A DNA stretch of 64,000 nt from Streptomyces tubercidicus (GTDB taxonomy: Bacteria > Actinomycetota > Actinomycetes > Streptomycetales > Streptomycetaceae): assembly GCF_027497495.1 (NCBI RefSeq), contig NZ_CP114205.1, forward strand, positions 3,906,001 through 3,970,000, written 5' to 3'. The position numbers were made by a program, and so were the translations under genes. This document shows positions 8,648 to 17,225 of this stretch, piece by piece (position 1 is the stretch's first letter; every line of letters starts with the position of its first letter). The notes under the pieces are model-generated. The model saw only the letters and a list, made by a program, of their open reading frames with translations. It was not told the DNA's origin and searched no databases.

Positions 8648-9301
8648 TCAACTTCCGCCGGGGGGCGTGTCGTTGGCCGGGCCGCCGCCGCTCCTTCTCG
8701 TGTACGCGCCCGCGCGGGCCGCCGCCCAGACGGCGGTGGCGGCGGAGTCGGCGAGGTCCCGGTCCACGGGGCGGCGGGCGATCAGAATCCGGTAGGAGAA
8801 GGGCGCCCCGAGCGCCGACATCACTGCCTCCGGGTCGGTGTCCGCGGGCAGTTCGCCACGCTCGACGGCCCGCCGCACCATCCGGCCGGCCAGCGCCAGC
8901 CGTTCGCCGAAGACGGACCGCATCACCGCCGCCGCCTGCGGGTCACGCGCCGCGGCGGACACCACCGCCTCGATCAGACAGCTCATCCGCGCCTCGCCGT
9001 AGAAGTCGGCTATCGAGCGGGCCAGCACACGCAGGTCCTCAGGCAGGCTGCCGGTGTCCGGCAGCGGCACATCGGAGCTCCGCTCGGCCAGCAGCTCGCA
9101 CACCAGGCCCTCGACGGAGCGCCAGCGGCGATAGAGCGTCGCCACATGAATCCCGGCGCGCTGCGCGACCTTCTCCATGGTCAGTCCGGCGAAGCCGCCG
9201 TCCTCCAACTCCTGGAAAACCGCGGCCAGTACGGCCTTGCGGGTACGTGCCGTACGTCCACCGGGTCTGGTCTCGCCCGGGGCGTGGTGCGCTGTCGTCA
9301 C
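8648..9301 (-). CDS. TetR/AcrR family transcriptional regulator
   Basis: A 217-residue one-component regulator. The N-terminal helix-turn-helix runs from about residue 20 to 65 (RKAVLAAVFQELEDGGFAGL, then VAQRAGIHVATLYRRWRSVEGLV), with the LYRRW recognition-helix signature. The C-terminal two thirds resemble the TetR_C_11 ligand domain with the helix SCLIEAVVSAAARDPQAAAV. The ligand is unknown. A perfect dyad (9353-9376) lies about 50 bases upstream of its start and no divergent gene uses it, so autoregulation is likely. The gene converges on pepP with a 33-base gap. Confidence 0.9.
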   Translation of the reverse strand: MTTAHHAPGETRPGGRTARTRKAVLAAVFQELEDGGFAGLTMEKVAQRAGIHVATLYRRWRSVEGLVCELLAERSSDVPLPDTGSLPEDLRVLARSIADFYGEARMSCLIEAVVSAAARDPQAAAVMRSVFGERLALAGRMVRRAVERGELPADTDPEAVMSALGAPFSYRILIARRPVDRDLADSAATAVWAAARAGAYTRRSGGGPANDTPPGGS

Positions 9302-9352
9302 GACGGCTCCGTATTGCAGTGCGGGTTCACGCCAAGTATTGTCCGAGACGAG

Positions 9353-9376
9353 TTAACGCGAGCAACTTCGCGTTAA
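9353..9376. promoter_or_regulatory. candidate TetR operator
   Basis: Perfect 9-bp arms TTAACGCGA (9353-9361) and TCGCGTTAA (9368-9376) with a six-base centre. Read leftwards, the dyad overlaps a possible -35 TTGCTC spaced 17 bases from ACAATA, upstream of the TetR gene. The size and symmetry suit a TetR dimer. This is an inference from position. Confidence 0.5.
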
Positions 9377-9589
9377 TCATGGTGCGCGCTGGTCTCGCAG
9401 GGACAGGGGACGCCGCGGGGGAGGTCCTCCCACCGCGAGACCGCGCTGCCCCTCTCCCTCATGGGCGGTTTCCGGCCAATATCCCCACTGCCGACGTTCG
9501 CCCGGTTTGACACCTGACGTCCTGCTCGCCTCGCGTCCTGCTCGCTCGCGTACGGCCAAGGTGTGCGGCCGGCCCCGCGACCGGGGTGA

Positions 9590-10081
9590 TCACGACGCCA
9601 TAGGAAGCGCCGCCCCCTCGCGCCACTTGAGGATCTTGTCGAAGCTGACCACTGCGCCGGGGCGGCCCGTGCGGTTGCGGTAGCGGACGTGGTCGGTGAG
9701 GGCCTCGATCAGAAAGAGCCCCCGGCCGTCCTCGGCAAACTCGGGGGCCTGCGCGGGGGTGGGCACGGGGGCCGGGAGGGGGCGGTCCGTGGCCGCCGTA
9801 TGGGGTGGGGCGGGGGGTGCGGGGCAGCGGAAGCCGGGGCCCGAGTCGGTGACTTCGATGCGGCAGGTGTCGCCGTCGATGAAGGCCGTGACGCGGTAGT
9901 CCTCGGTGGCGTCGCCGCCGTGCTCGACGGCGTTCGCGCAGGCTTCGGAGAGGGCCACCGACAGGTCGTAACAGATGTCCGGGTCTACCCCCGCGGTCTC
10001 CATCGTGCCCAGCAGCAGGCGACGGGCGAGCGGCACGCTCGCAGCCTCGCGCCGCAAATGGAGTGACCACCAGATGCTCAT
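9590..10081 (-). CDS. RsbW-like ATP-binding protein
   Basis: About 163 residues, with a GHKL ATPase fold of the anti-sigma kinase group. It opens MSIWWSLHLRREAASVPLAR, the usual N-terminus of the family, followed by the N-box LSVALSEACANAVEHG, the G1 box RIEVTDSGPGF and the G2 box EDGRGLFLIEALTDHV. All three nucleotide-binding boxes are intact. The start ATG is preceded by AGGAGG at eight bases; a longer reading ten codons upstream lacks this. It is monocistronic and diverges from the membrane protein gene at 10328. The partner sigma factor is not in the window. Confidence 0.87.
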   Translation of the reverse strand: MSIWWSLHLRREAASVPLARRLLLGTMETAGVDPDICYDLSVALSEACANAVEHGGDATEDYRVTAFIDGDTCRIEVTDSGPGFRCPAPPAPPHTAATDRPLPAPVPTPAQAPEFAEDGRGLFLIEALTDHVRYRNRTGRPGAVVSFDKILKWREGAALPMAS

Positions 10082-10327
10082 CGCTCCAGCCTCCTGGCCG
10101 CGGCTCGACATATCGATACCTATTGCCGCGCCGCAAGGTCCGTAAGCATGTCCGGGACGTGATACCGCTCATTCGGCGGATGCGAAGAGTGAGCGCATCG
10201 GTGTAGGTGCCGCGCTGTCCGTGCGCCCTCGCGCGCCCTGCCTGCCTCCTCGGACGCCCCGCCGGGCGCCCCTTGACACCGACCTGCCGTCCGGGGCCCG
10301 TGTGGCCAGTGGGATGATGGCGCCGCC

Positions 10328-11161
10328 ATGACTCCACCGCCCGCCTCCCCAGCGCGCGCAGCCGCCGATCTCCGGCTGCTGAGGGCCGCGGTCTTCACCG
10401 CGGCCTGCGTCGCGCTGTCCGCGGCCGGGCACATCCTCGGCTCCTGCGCCGCCGTCCCGCTGTGGACGCTGGGCGTCGCCGCCGCCGCGGTGTTCGCGGT
10501 CGCGGTGCCGCTGGCCGGGCGGGAACGCACCCTGCCGGGGATCGCCGTGGGGCTCGCCCTGGGACAGCTCGCGCTGCATGCGCTGTTCAGCTGGGGGCAG
10601 CAGCCGGCGCCCGCCCCTGGGCGGAGCGGATCCGGCGGGCTCTCGGAACAGGCCGCGATCAGCATCGCCCGGCACATGACGTGCGGGCTCGGCGCCGGGC
10701 GGGTGGACGGTGCGCAGGCGCGCCGGGCGCTCGGCCCGGGAGGCTTCGACGCGGCCTCCGCCGCCGGGGCGGCCGCACCGGCGGGGCACGGTACGGCCGG
10801 TGGCACGGCCGCCGCCGACCCGGCGGCGGTGCACGGTCTGCTGCCGTCGCTGCCCATGCTGCTGGGGCATCTGCTGGCGGCGCTCGCCCTCGGCTGGCTG
10901 CTGCGGCGGGGCGAGGCCGCGCTGTGGCGGCTGGTCCGGCTGTCGGCTCCGGCGTACCAGGCGACGGTCCACACGCTGATCGGTGCGGTGCGCGGGGCGC
11001 TCGCGCTGGTCCACGCCCTGCTCATGGGCCTCGGGGCGGCGCACGAAGAGGCGCGGCGCGCCCCCGTTTCGTACGGGGATGACAAACCCGGCCCGAAGGA
11101 CCTCGCACTCCACCACAGTGTCGTCAGGCGAGGGCCACCCACCCTGGCCCTCGCGGCCTGA
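10328..11161 (+). CDS. integral membrane protein of unknown function
   Basis: 277 residues with about five hydrophobic segments: near 20-36, 42-64, 73-90, 180-200 and 218-245. Between the third and fourth lies a soluble Gly/Ala-rich loop (WGQQPAPAPGRSGSGG... up to HGTAGGTAA) that includes RHMTCGLGAG. The gene reads towards the copper operon and ends 116 bases before it, so it could be the first gene of that transcription unit. It contains His and Met scattered in the loop (ARHMTC, GHGT) but no recognised copper motif. I do not recognise a family beyond the conserved Streptomyces membrane proteins seen next to YcnI genes. Confidence 0.65.
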   Translation: MTPPPASPARAAADLRLLRAAVFTAACVALSAAGHILGSCAAVPLWTLGVAAAAVFAVAVPLAGRERTLPGIAVGLALGQLALHALFSWGQQPAPAPGRSGSGGLSEQAAISIARHMTCGLGAGRVDGAQARRALGPGGFDAASAAGAAAPAGHGTAGGTAAADPAAVHGLLPSLPMLLGHLLAALALGWLLRRGEAALWRLVRLSAPAYQATVHTLIGAVRGALALVHALLMGLGAAHEEARRAPVSYGDDKPGPKDLALHHSVVRRGPPTLALAA

Positions 11162-11277
11162 CCACGCGCGAAGCACGCTCCCACAGGACTGGGGGTACGG
11201 GCTCGCGCGCGGTCGCCGCACGCGCGCCACCTGCACCGTCACCAGCACCTTTCTCCTTCCTGTGGAGTGTTTTTCCG

Positions 11278-12066
11278 ATGTCGAAGATCTCGAAGATGAC
11301 GCAGTCGCCGCAGATGCCGCAGCAGCAGGCGGACGCGTCGCGGACCCGGCGGTTCGCGCGACGGCTGCCGCTCGTGGGCGCCGCGGCGGTCGGCAGTGTG
11401 GTGCTGCTCGCAGCCCCGGCCTTCGCCCATGTCAGCGTGCAGCCGGCGGGCCCGGCCCCCAAGGGCGGCTATGCGACCGTCAACTTCAAGGTGCCCAATG
11501 AGCGGGACGACGCCTCGACGGTGAAGCTGGAGGTCACGCTGCCCACCGACCAGCCGCTGGCCTCGGTCATGCCGCAGCCGGTGCCGGGCTGGAAGATCGA
11601 CGTCAAGACGTCGAAGCTGGCCAAGCCGATCGAGATGCACGGCGAGAAGATCGACAAGGCCCCCTCGAAGATCACCTGGACCGCGGAGGACAAGGGCGTC
11701 GAGCCCGGTCGCTTCCAGCAGTTCCCGGTCTCCGTCGGCATGCTGCCCGAGGACGCCGACCAGGTCGTCTTCAAGGCCCTCCAGACGTACGACGACAAGG
11801 AGGTCGTGCGCTGGATCGAGCCGACGAAGGAGGGCGCCCCGGAGCCGGAGAACCCGGCGCCGGTCCTCCAGCTGACCGCGGCCGAGGACGAGCACGGCGG
11901 CGCGGACGCGAAGAGCGGCGACAAGGGCCACGTCAAGAGCGCCGCGGCCGGCCAGGACGCCGCCGACGGTGACACCACGGCGCGCGTCCTGGGCGCCGTC
12001 GGCATCGTCGTCGGCCTCATCGGAATCGGCTTCGGTGTCTTTGCCGGCCGGCGCCGCAGCGCCTGA
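11278..12066 (+). CDS. YcnI family copper-binding membrane-anchored protein (DUF1775)
   Basis: 262 residues. A long basic n-region is followed by the hydrophobic stretch LPLVGAAAVGSVVLLAAPAFA, with cleavage expected before His51 (AFA|HVSVQP). In the YcnI family the new N-terminal His, a Glu and a Trp form a mononuclear copper site; candidates here are His51, Glu75 (VPNERDD) and Trp105 (VPGWKIDV). The beta-sandwich domain extends to about residue 200. A charged linker then leads to a C-terminal helix (ARVLGAVGIVVGLIGIGFG) and a GRRRSA tail, giving a membrane anchor facing outwards. It is the first clear gene of the copper block and probably buffers or delivers extracytoplasmic copper. Confidence 0.9.
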   Translation: MSKISKMTQSPQMPQQQADASRTRRFARRLPLVGAAAVGSVVLLAAPAFAHVSVQPAGPAPKGGYATVNFKVPNERDDASTVKLEVTLPTDQPLASVMPQPVPGWKIDVKTSKLAKPIEMHGEKIDKAPSKITWTAEDKGVEPGRFQQFPVSVGMLPEDADQVVFKALQTYDDKEVVRWIEPTKEGAPEPENPAPVLQLTAAEDEHGGADAKSGDKGHVKSAAAGQDAADGDTTARVLGAVGIVVGLIGIGFGVFAGRRRSA

Positions 12067-12150
12067 TCACGGACGGGCCGGCGCCCGACCCGCGCCGGCC
12101 CGACACCCCTTCCCGGACCCCCGGGATTCAACTCACGGGATTTATCTGCA

Positions 12151-12795
12151 ATGCGTAGAACGACCCTGCTCGCGTCCGCCCTCACGGCGGCCGCGGCCCT
12201 CAGCCTGACCGCCTGCGGCGGGGACGACGACAAGCCCGCCGCCACGGTGTCCGGCGGCACCACCGCCAAGCCGATCGTCACGCTCGACAGCCCGCTGGCG
12301 AAGCCTGACCTGGTGCTGACCGACACCCACGGCGCCAAGTACGACCTGCTGGAGAAGACCAAGGGCCACCCGACGCTGATCTACTTCGGCTACACCAACT
12401 GCCCGGACGTCTGCCCGCTGACGATGGCCAACATCGCGGTCGCGGTGAAGCAGCTGCCCAAGGCCGAACAGAAGGATCTTCGGGTCGTCTTCGTCACCTC
12501 CGACCCGGAGCGCGACACCCCGGCCACCCTCAAGAAGTGGCTCGGCGGCATCAACAAGGACTTCGTCGGGCTGACCGGAAAGTTCGACACCATCCAGGGC
12601 GGCGCGCGCAGCGTGAACATCGGCATCGAGAAGCCGGTCAAGAAGAAGAACGGCGATGTCGTCTCCACCCATGGCGCGCAGGTGCTGCTGACCTCCCCCA
12701 AGGACGACAAGGTCCACTGGATGGGGATGCAGGACGCCACCTCCGACAACTACACCAAGGCACTTCCGAAGATCGTCAAGGGGCAGAACCCGTGA
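12151..12795 (+). CDS. sco: Sco family copper chaperone lipoprotein
   Basis: 214 residues. A lipoprotein signal peptide ends in the lipobox LTAC with lipidated Cys22. The thioredoxin-like domain carries the copper-binding CxxxC motif NCPDVCP (Cys84, Cys88) and the third ligand His174 (VSTHGAQVLL). VVFVTSDPERDTP is the other family signature. Sco proteins deliver Cu to the CuA site of cytochrome oxidase. In S. lividans the equivalent gene sits in the same order with ecuC and dtpA and is known to feed copper to extracytoplasmic cuproenzymes needed for development. The stop codon overlaps the start of the next gene (GTGA), showing tight coupling. Confidence 0.93.
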   Translation: MRRTTLLASALTAAAALSLTACGGDDDKPAATVSGGTTAKPIVTLDSPLAKPDLVLTDTHGAKYDLLEKTKGHPTLIYFGYTNCPDVCPLTMANIAVAVKQLPKAEQKDLRVVFVTSDPERDTPATLKKWLGGINKDFVGLTGKFDTIQGGARSVNIGIEKPVKKKNGDVVSTHGAQVLLTSPKDDKVHWMGMQDATSDNYTKALPKIVKGQNP

Positions 12796-13238
12796 ACCGC
12801 CGTACTCCCCTCGCCGCCGCTCTCGCCCTGGCGACCGGTCTCGCACTGGCGGGCTGCGGCGCGGACAGTGCCCCGAAGATCGAGGTCAGCGGCGCGTATA
12901 TGCCGGAGCCGGTCACCGAGCAGATGGCCGGCGCCTACTTCACGATCAAGAACAACGGTGACACCGCCGACAAGCTCACCTCGGTCACCAGCAACCTGGC
13001 CAAGAACATCACGATCCACAAAACCGTCGGCACCAAGATGGAGCAGGTCAACTCCCTGGCCATCCCGGCCAACGGCACGCTCCAGCTCGGCCACGGCGGC
13101 AACCACCTGATGCTCATGGGGCTGAAGGACAAGCCGACCAAGGACGACGTCGTCACCGTCCGGCTGCACTTCGCCCACGCGGCACCGGTCCGGGTGTCGC
13201 TCCAGGTCAAGGCCGCCGACTACCAGCCGAAGCACTAG
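12792..13238 (+). CDS. ecuC: PCuAC-family copper chaperone lipoprotein (ECuC)
   Basis: 148 residues from the GTG at 12792, which overlaps the sco stop by four bases. The signal peptide ends LALAGC, with Cys22 as lipidation site. The cupredoxin-like fold contains the family copper ligands in order: His76 (TIHKT), Met83 (GTKMEQV), His105 and Met107/Met109 (GGNHLMLMG). It presents Cu(I) outside the membrane and hands it to the Sco protein encoded just before it. A His/Met-free C-terminal tail ends KAADYQPKH, close to a second potential binding His. Gene order and motifs match the S. lividans ECuC system, so the symbol is used by analogy. Confidence 0.92.
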   Translation: MNRRTPLAAALALATGLALAGCGADSAPKIEVSGAYMPEPVTEQMAGAYFTIKNNGDTADKLTSVTSNLAKNITIHKTVGTKMEQVNSLAIPANGTLQLGHGGNHLMLMGLKDKPTKDDVVTVRLHFAHAAPVRVSLQVKAADYQPKH

Positions 13239-13355
13239 CCGAAGGACTCACGGGAGCAGCACCGAGGTCCGAAGAAACCAGCCGCGGCCGGACGACGCGC
13301 GCCGGAAGCACCGCACCGGACGGCAGCGGCAACGGGAGTAAGGGGAGCGATCACT

Positions 13356-15563
13356 ATGGTCACCACCGGGCTACGGCCGCGACGGTCCGCCGTGCTGCGC
13401 CTGCTGGTCGTCGCGCTCGCGCTGGCCGGCACGCTGCTCGGCGGGCTCGGCGGCGCCGCACCGGCCTCGGCGCATGCCGCGCTGACCGGCAGCACCCCCG
13501 CACCGAGGTCGGTGGCGGACCGCGCCCCCGAGCAGGTGACGCTCACCTTCTCCGAGGGCGTCGCGATGGGCGACGACTCGATCCGGGTGCTGGACCCGCA
13601 GGGCAAACGGGTGGATGAGAAGAAGCTGCGGAATCTGAGCAGCGACCGCGTCGTCAAATACGGCGCGGGGCTGCCGTCCGGGCTGCGCGACGGCACCTAC
13701 ACCGTCGCCTGGCAGGCGGTCTCCGCCGACAGCCACCCGGTGTCCGGCGCCTTCACCTTCTCGGTCGGCGCGCCGTCCAAGACCACCGCCCCGGTTCCCC
13801 AACAGGAGGCCGGCGGCGGGCTGGTGGGCGCGCTCTACGGCGTCGCCCGCTACCTCGCCTACGCCGGGTTCGTGCTGCTGGCCGGCGGCGCCGCCTTTGT
13901 GGTGGCCTGCCGGCCCGCCGCGGCCCTCGTACGGTCCGTACAGCGGCTGGTGGTCTACGGCTGGGCGCTGCTGACCGGCACCACCGTGGTGATGCTGCTG
14001 CTGCGCACCCCGTACACCGGGTCCGGCGACCTCGCCGATGTCTTCGACCTCGGCGGCCTCCAGCAGGTGCTGATCACCAAGCCGGGCGCGGCGCTGGTCT
14101 CCCGGCTGCTGCTGCTCGCGGCGGCGGCGTTGTTCGTGGCGGTGTTGTTCGGGGCGTATGCGCGGGCGTACGAGACGGGTGTGGCGGGGGAGGGTGACGA
14201 GTCCGGCGCGGCTGGTGCGGCCGGTGCGTCAGGGGAGGGCGACGAGGTCGGTGGGTCGGATGACGCGGACGAGCGCGGTGCGTCGGATGCCGCCGCCGTG
14301 CAGGCCAGGCGGCGCAAGGACCTCACCTTTGGCCTCGGCTTCGGCGGGGTGATCGTCGCCACCGGGCTCGCCGCGACCTGGGCGATGGCCGAACACGCCT
14401 CGACCGGGCTGCAGCCCGCCGTGGCGATGCCGGTCGATGTGCTGCATCTGCTGGCGGTCGCCGCCTGGCTCGGCGGGCTGGCGGCGCTGGTCGTGTCCCT
14501 GTACTGGGGCCCGCCCGTTGAGCGGGCCGCCGTCCGCCGCTTCTCCCGGATCGCGTTCGGCTCCGTAGTGGTGCTGGTGGCCACCGGCCTCTACCAGTCC
14601 TGGCGGCAGGTCGGCACCTGGCGCGCGCTGACCGACACCAGCTACGGGCAACTGCTGCTGCTCAAGGTCGCGCTGGTCGTGGTGCTCGTCGGGATCGCCT
14701 GGCTGTCGCGGCGGTGGACGGGACGGCTGGCGGAGGTACCGGAGACGGACGTACCGGAGACAGAGGCATCGGCGGCGGAGGTATCGGCGGCGGAACTCCG
14801 GGCGACGGGGAAAGCCGAGACGGATGGGGAGAAGGACGCGGAGGAGGCGGCGGAGAAGGCGGCGGAGAAGGCGGCCGTCGGTGCTGCGGTCACCGCGGCC
14901 ACCGCGACCACCGCGGACCCGGCCCCGGCCCCGGCCCCGGCCCCGGCCCCGAAGACCGGCTCCTCCCCGGAGACCACCCCCGACCCCGCCCGCGCCGCTC
15001 AACTCGCCCGGCAGCAGGCCGCGGTGCGTACCGCCCGGACGAAGCGGCAGCGGGACGCCGACCCGGAGCGGCTGGGGCTGCGCCGGTCCGTATTGGCCGA
15101 GGCATCGGTTGCGGTCATCCTGCTCGTGGTCACCACGGTGCTGACGGCCACCGAACCGGCGCGTACCGAGGCGGCGGTCAAGGCCACCTCGGGCGGGCAG
15201 TCCGCCGAGGCCGGCCGGCCGCAGACGCTGACCGTCCCGTTCGACACCGGCGGCCCGGACGGCAAGGGCACCGCCCGGATCGGTCTCTCCCCCGGGCGCA
15301 GCGGCAGCGCCAACGCCCTGAAGCTGCGGATCACCGACCCCTCGGGGAAGCCCATGGACGTCCCCGAGGTGAAGGTCTCCTTCACGGAGAAGTCCAAGAA
15401 GCTCGGGCCGCTGTCGGTCACCACCCGGCACACCGGGAAGGGCCAGTGGCGCGCGAGCGGGGTCCAGCTGCCGGTCCCCGGAAAGTGGCGGCTGTCACTG
15501 GTCGTCCGGACCTCCGATATCGACCAGGTGACCGAGATCAAGAACGTGAAGATCGGCTCATGA
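13356..15563 (+). CDS. CopC-CopD fusion with C-terminal YtkA-like domain
   Basis: 735 residues in three parts. A signal peptide ends ASA|His40, and the CopC beta-barrel follows (about 40-140), with the Cu(II) ligands His40 and the Asp125/His127 pair (SADSHPVSG) intact. A CopD-like integral membrane region spans about 155-460, with at least eight hydrophobic segments interrupted by a charged loop (about 272-320, rich in Asp/Glu/Gly). A low-complexity Ala/Glu then PAPAPAP linker (about 465-560) contains repeats and leads to one more hydrophobic segment and a C-terminal YtkA-like domain (about 610-735). CopC/CopD move copper across the membrane. The ATG follows GGGGAG. The stop overlaps the dtpA start (ATGA). 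Confidence 0.9.
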   Translation: MVTTGLRPRRSAVLRLLVVALALAGTLLGGLGGAAPASAHAALTGSTPAPRSVADRAPEQVTLTFSEGVAMGDDSIRVLDPQGKRVDEKKLRNLSSDRVVKYGAGLPSGLRDGTYTVAWQAVSADSHPVSGAFTFSVGAPSKTTAPVPQQEAGGGLVGALYGVARYLAYAGFVLLAGGAAFVVACRPAAALVRSVQRLVVYGWALLTGTTVVMLLLRTPYTGSGDLADVFDLGGLQQVLITKPGAALVSRLLLLAAAALFVAVLFGAYARAYETGVAGEGDESGAAGAAGASGEGDEVGGSDDADERGASDAAAVQARRRKDLTFGLGFGGVIVATGLAATWAMAEHASTGLQPAVAMPVDVLHLLAVAAWLGGLAALVVSLYWGPPVERAAVRRFSRIAFGSVVVLVATGLYQSWRQVGTWRALTDTSYGQLLLLKVALVVVLVGIAWLSRRWTGRLAEVPETDVPETEASAAEVSAAELRATGKAETDGEKDAEEAAEKAAEKAAVGAAVTAATATTADPAPAPAPAPAPKTGSSPETTPDPARAAQLARQQAAVRTARTKRQRDADPERLGLRRSVLAEASVAVILLVVTTVLTATEPARTEAAVKATSGGQSAEAGRPQTLTVPFDTGGPDGKGTARIGLSPGRSGSANALKLRITDPSGKPMDVPEVKVSFTEKSKKLGPLSVTTRHTGKGQWRASGVQLPVPGKWRLSLVVRTSDIDQVTEIKNVKIGS

Positions 15564-16957
15564 GCAAGCAGACCTCCCGTAAGCAGAGCACCGGCAAGCA
15601 GGCCCCCCGTACGCAGCCCCCCGGCAAGCAGGCGGCCCGTAAGGAGACCGCCCCTAAACAGGCGAGCGACGGCCGCGTCCCCGCACCGGCCCCCGCCCCC
15701 GCCCCGGAGACGGCCGGATCGCCCACCACGGAGCTCTCCCGCCGACGCCTGCTCGGCACCGTCGGCGCGGCGGGCGCGGCCGGGCTGGTCGTCGGCGGGG
15801 CCGGTGGCGCCTTCGGGGCCTCGGCGCTGCGGGACGAGGCCCCCGAGGCGCTGACCAGCATCGGCTCGACCCGGGTCGCGTTCCGGGCGGCGGGCGGCGG
15901 GCACCAGGCGGGGATCACCACCCCGTTGCAGGCCACCGGTCATCTCGTCGCCTTCGACCTGGCACCGGGCACCGACCGCAAGGCCGCCGCCGCGCTGCTG
16001 CGCCGCTGGTCGCGGACGGCCGAGGAGCTGATGGCCGGACGGGCCCCGGACGCCGACACCGGGGTCGCTCTCGACGCGGGCCCGTCCTCGCTGACCGTCA
16101 CGTTCGGCTTCGGCCACAGCTTCTTCGGCCGTACGGGCCTGACGAAACGGCGCCCCGCGGAGCTCGACCCGCTGCCCGACTTCTCCGCCGACGCACTGGA
16201 CCCGGACCGCAGCAACGGCGATCTGTGGATCCAGATCGGCGCCGATGACGCGCTGGTCGCCTTCCACGCGCTGCGCGCGCTCCAGAAGGACGCGGCCGGG
16301 CGGGCGCGGCCGCGCTGGCAGATGAACGGCTTCAACCGCACACCGGGCGCCACCGCGCACCCGATGACCGCCCGCAATCTCATGGGCCAGATCGACGGCA
16401 CCAACAACCCGAAGCCGTCGGACCGGGACTTCGACGAGCGGATCTTCGTGGGGCGGGAGGCCGAGCAGGCGTGGATGCGCGGCGGCTCGTACGCCGTCGT
16501 GCGCCGGATCCGGATGCTGCTGGACGACTGGGAGAAGCGTTCCCGGCACGACCAGGAGAAGGTCATCGGGCGCCGCAAGGACAACGGGGCGCCGCTGACC
16601 GGCGGTTCCGAGACCACCCCGATGCGGCTGGACGAGAACCGCCCGGACGGGCTGCCGGTCATCCCGGCCAACGCGCACGCGCGGATCGCGGCGCCGGAGT
16701 CCAACCAGGGCGCGGCGATGCTGCGCCGCCCGTTCTCGTACCACGACGGGTTCCGGGAGGACGGCGCCCCGGACGCCGGGCTGCTGTTCATCTGCTGGCA
16801 GGCCGATCCGCTGCGCGCCTTCACCCAGATCCAGCGGAAACTGGACCGCGGGGACGCGCTGTCGCCGTTCCTGCGGCACGAGGCGAGCGGACTGTTCGCG
16901 GTGCCACCGGCCGCGGAGCCGGGCGACTACGTGGGCCGGCCGCTGCTGGAGGGGTAG
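15560..16957 (+). CDS. dtpA: Tat-secreted dye-decolourising peroxidase (DtpA / EfeB type)
   Basis: 465 residues, a haem peroxidase. The twin-arginine signal is SRRRLLGTVG (Arg61-Arg63) followed by a hydrophobic Ala/Gly segment to about residue 90. The DyP catalytic motif GQIDG lies at 276-280 with distal Asp279; NAHARIAAPE supplies the proximal His373; Arg389/Arg390 (MLRRPFSYHDG) include the distal Arg. In S. lividans DtpA helps mature the copper radical oxidase GlxA. Here it is coupled to the copper-transport fusion by a 4-base overlap. The 60-residue n-region before the twin Arg is unusually long, with repeated Lys-Gln/Arg (SRKQ, TGKQ, PGKQ) and a PAPAPAP stretch. Confidence 0.93.
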   Translation: MSKQTSRKQSTGKQAPRTQPPGKQAARKETAPKQASDGRVPAPAPAPAPETAGSPTTELSRRRLLGTVGAAGAAGLVVGGAGGAFGASALRDEAPEALTSIGSTRVAFRAAGGGHQAGITTPLQATGHLVAFDLAPGTDRKAAAALLRRWSRTAEELMAGRAPDADTGVALDAGPSSLTVTFGFGHSFFGRTGLTKRRPAELDPLPDFSADALDPDRSNGDLWIQIGADDALVAFHALRALQKDAAGRARPRWQMNGFNRTPGATAHPMTARNLMGQIDGTNNPKPSDRDFDERIFVGREAEQAWMRGGSYAVVRRIRMLLDDWEKRSRHDQEKVIGRRKDNGAPLTGGSETTPMRLDENRPDGLPVIPANAHARIAAPESNQGAAMLRRPFSYHDGFREDGAPDAGLLFICWQADPLRAFTQIQRKLDRGDALSPFLRHEASGLFAVPPAAEPGDYVGRPLLEG

Positions 16958-16970
16958 CTCCTGGCCGGGG

Positions 16971-17040
16971 GCCCTGGGGGAAACCCTTGGGGGGACCCCT
17001 TGGGGGAGACCCCTGGGGGAGGCCCCTGGGGTGGGCTGGG
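16971..17040. repeat. tandem CCC(C/T)TGGGG repeats between dtpA and pheA
   Basis: About five imperfect copies of a 14-16 base unit, each a small palindrome of the form CCCCTTGGGG with GA-rich spacers. It begins shortly after the dtpA stop. It could act as a terminator-like cluster of small hairpins, or form G-quadruplexes because G runs of 4-6 recur. The rest of 17041-17225 is the pheA leader. Confidence 0.6.
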
Positions 17041-17225
17041 GCGGGGCCTTAGGGAGGGGTCGAACGGATGCCGTAGGGGAGGGGAGCGCCCCCTCGGGGC
17101 CACAACGGGGTGGGGGGTGGTGGTATCCCGTGTACCGGCCGGGCGGCGGAGCGGCTGGGTATCGTGGCAGGGCAGGGAGAAGATCGGCGGGGTGCCCCCG
17201 CAGTTACGCGAGGGAGTCCTTATCC

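Noticed and set aside
14229..15431. Long open frame on the minus strand across copCD
   Set aside because: High-GC shadow of the real gene; composition and arginine/glycine-rich translation are typical of antisense frames.
14999..16879. Long minus-strand frame of 626 codons across copCD and dtpA
   Set aside because: Antisense shadow of two well-recognised genes in conserved order.
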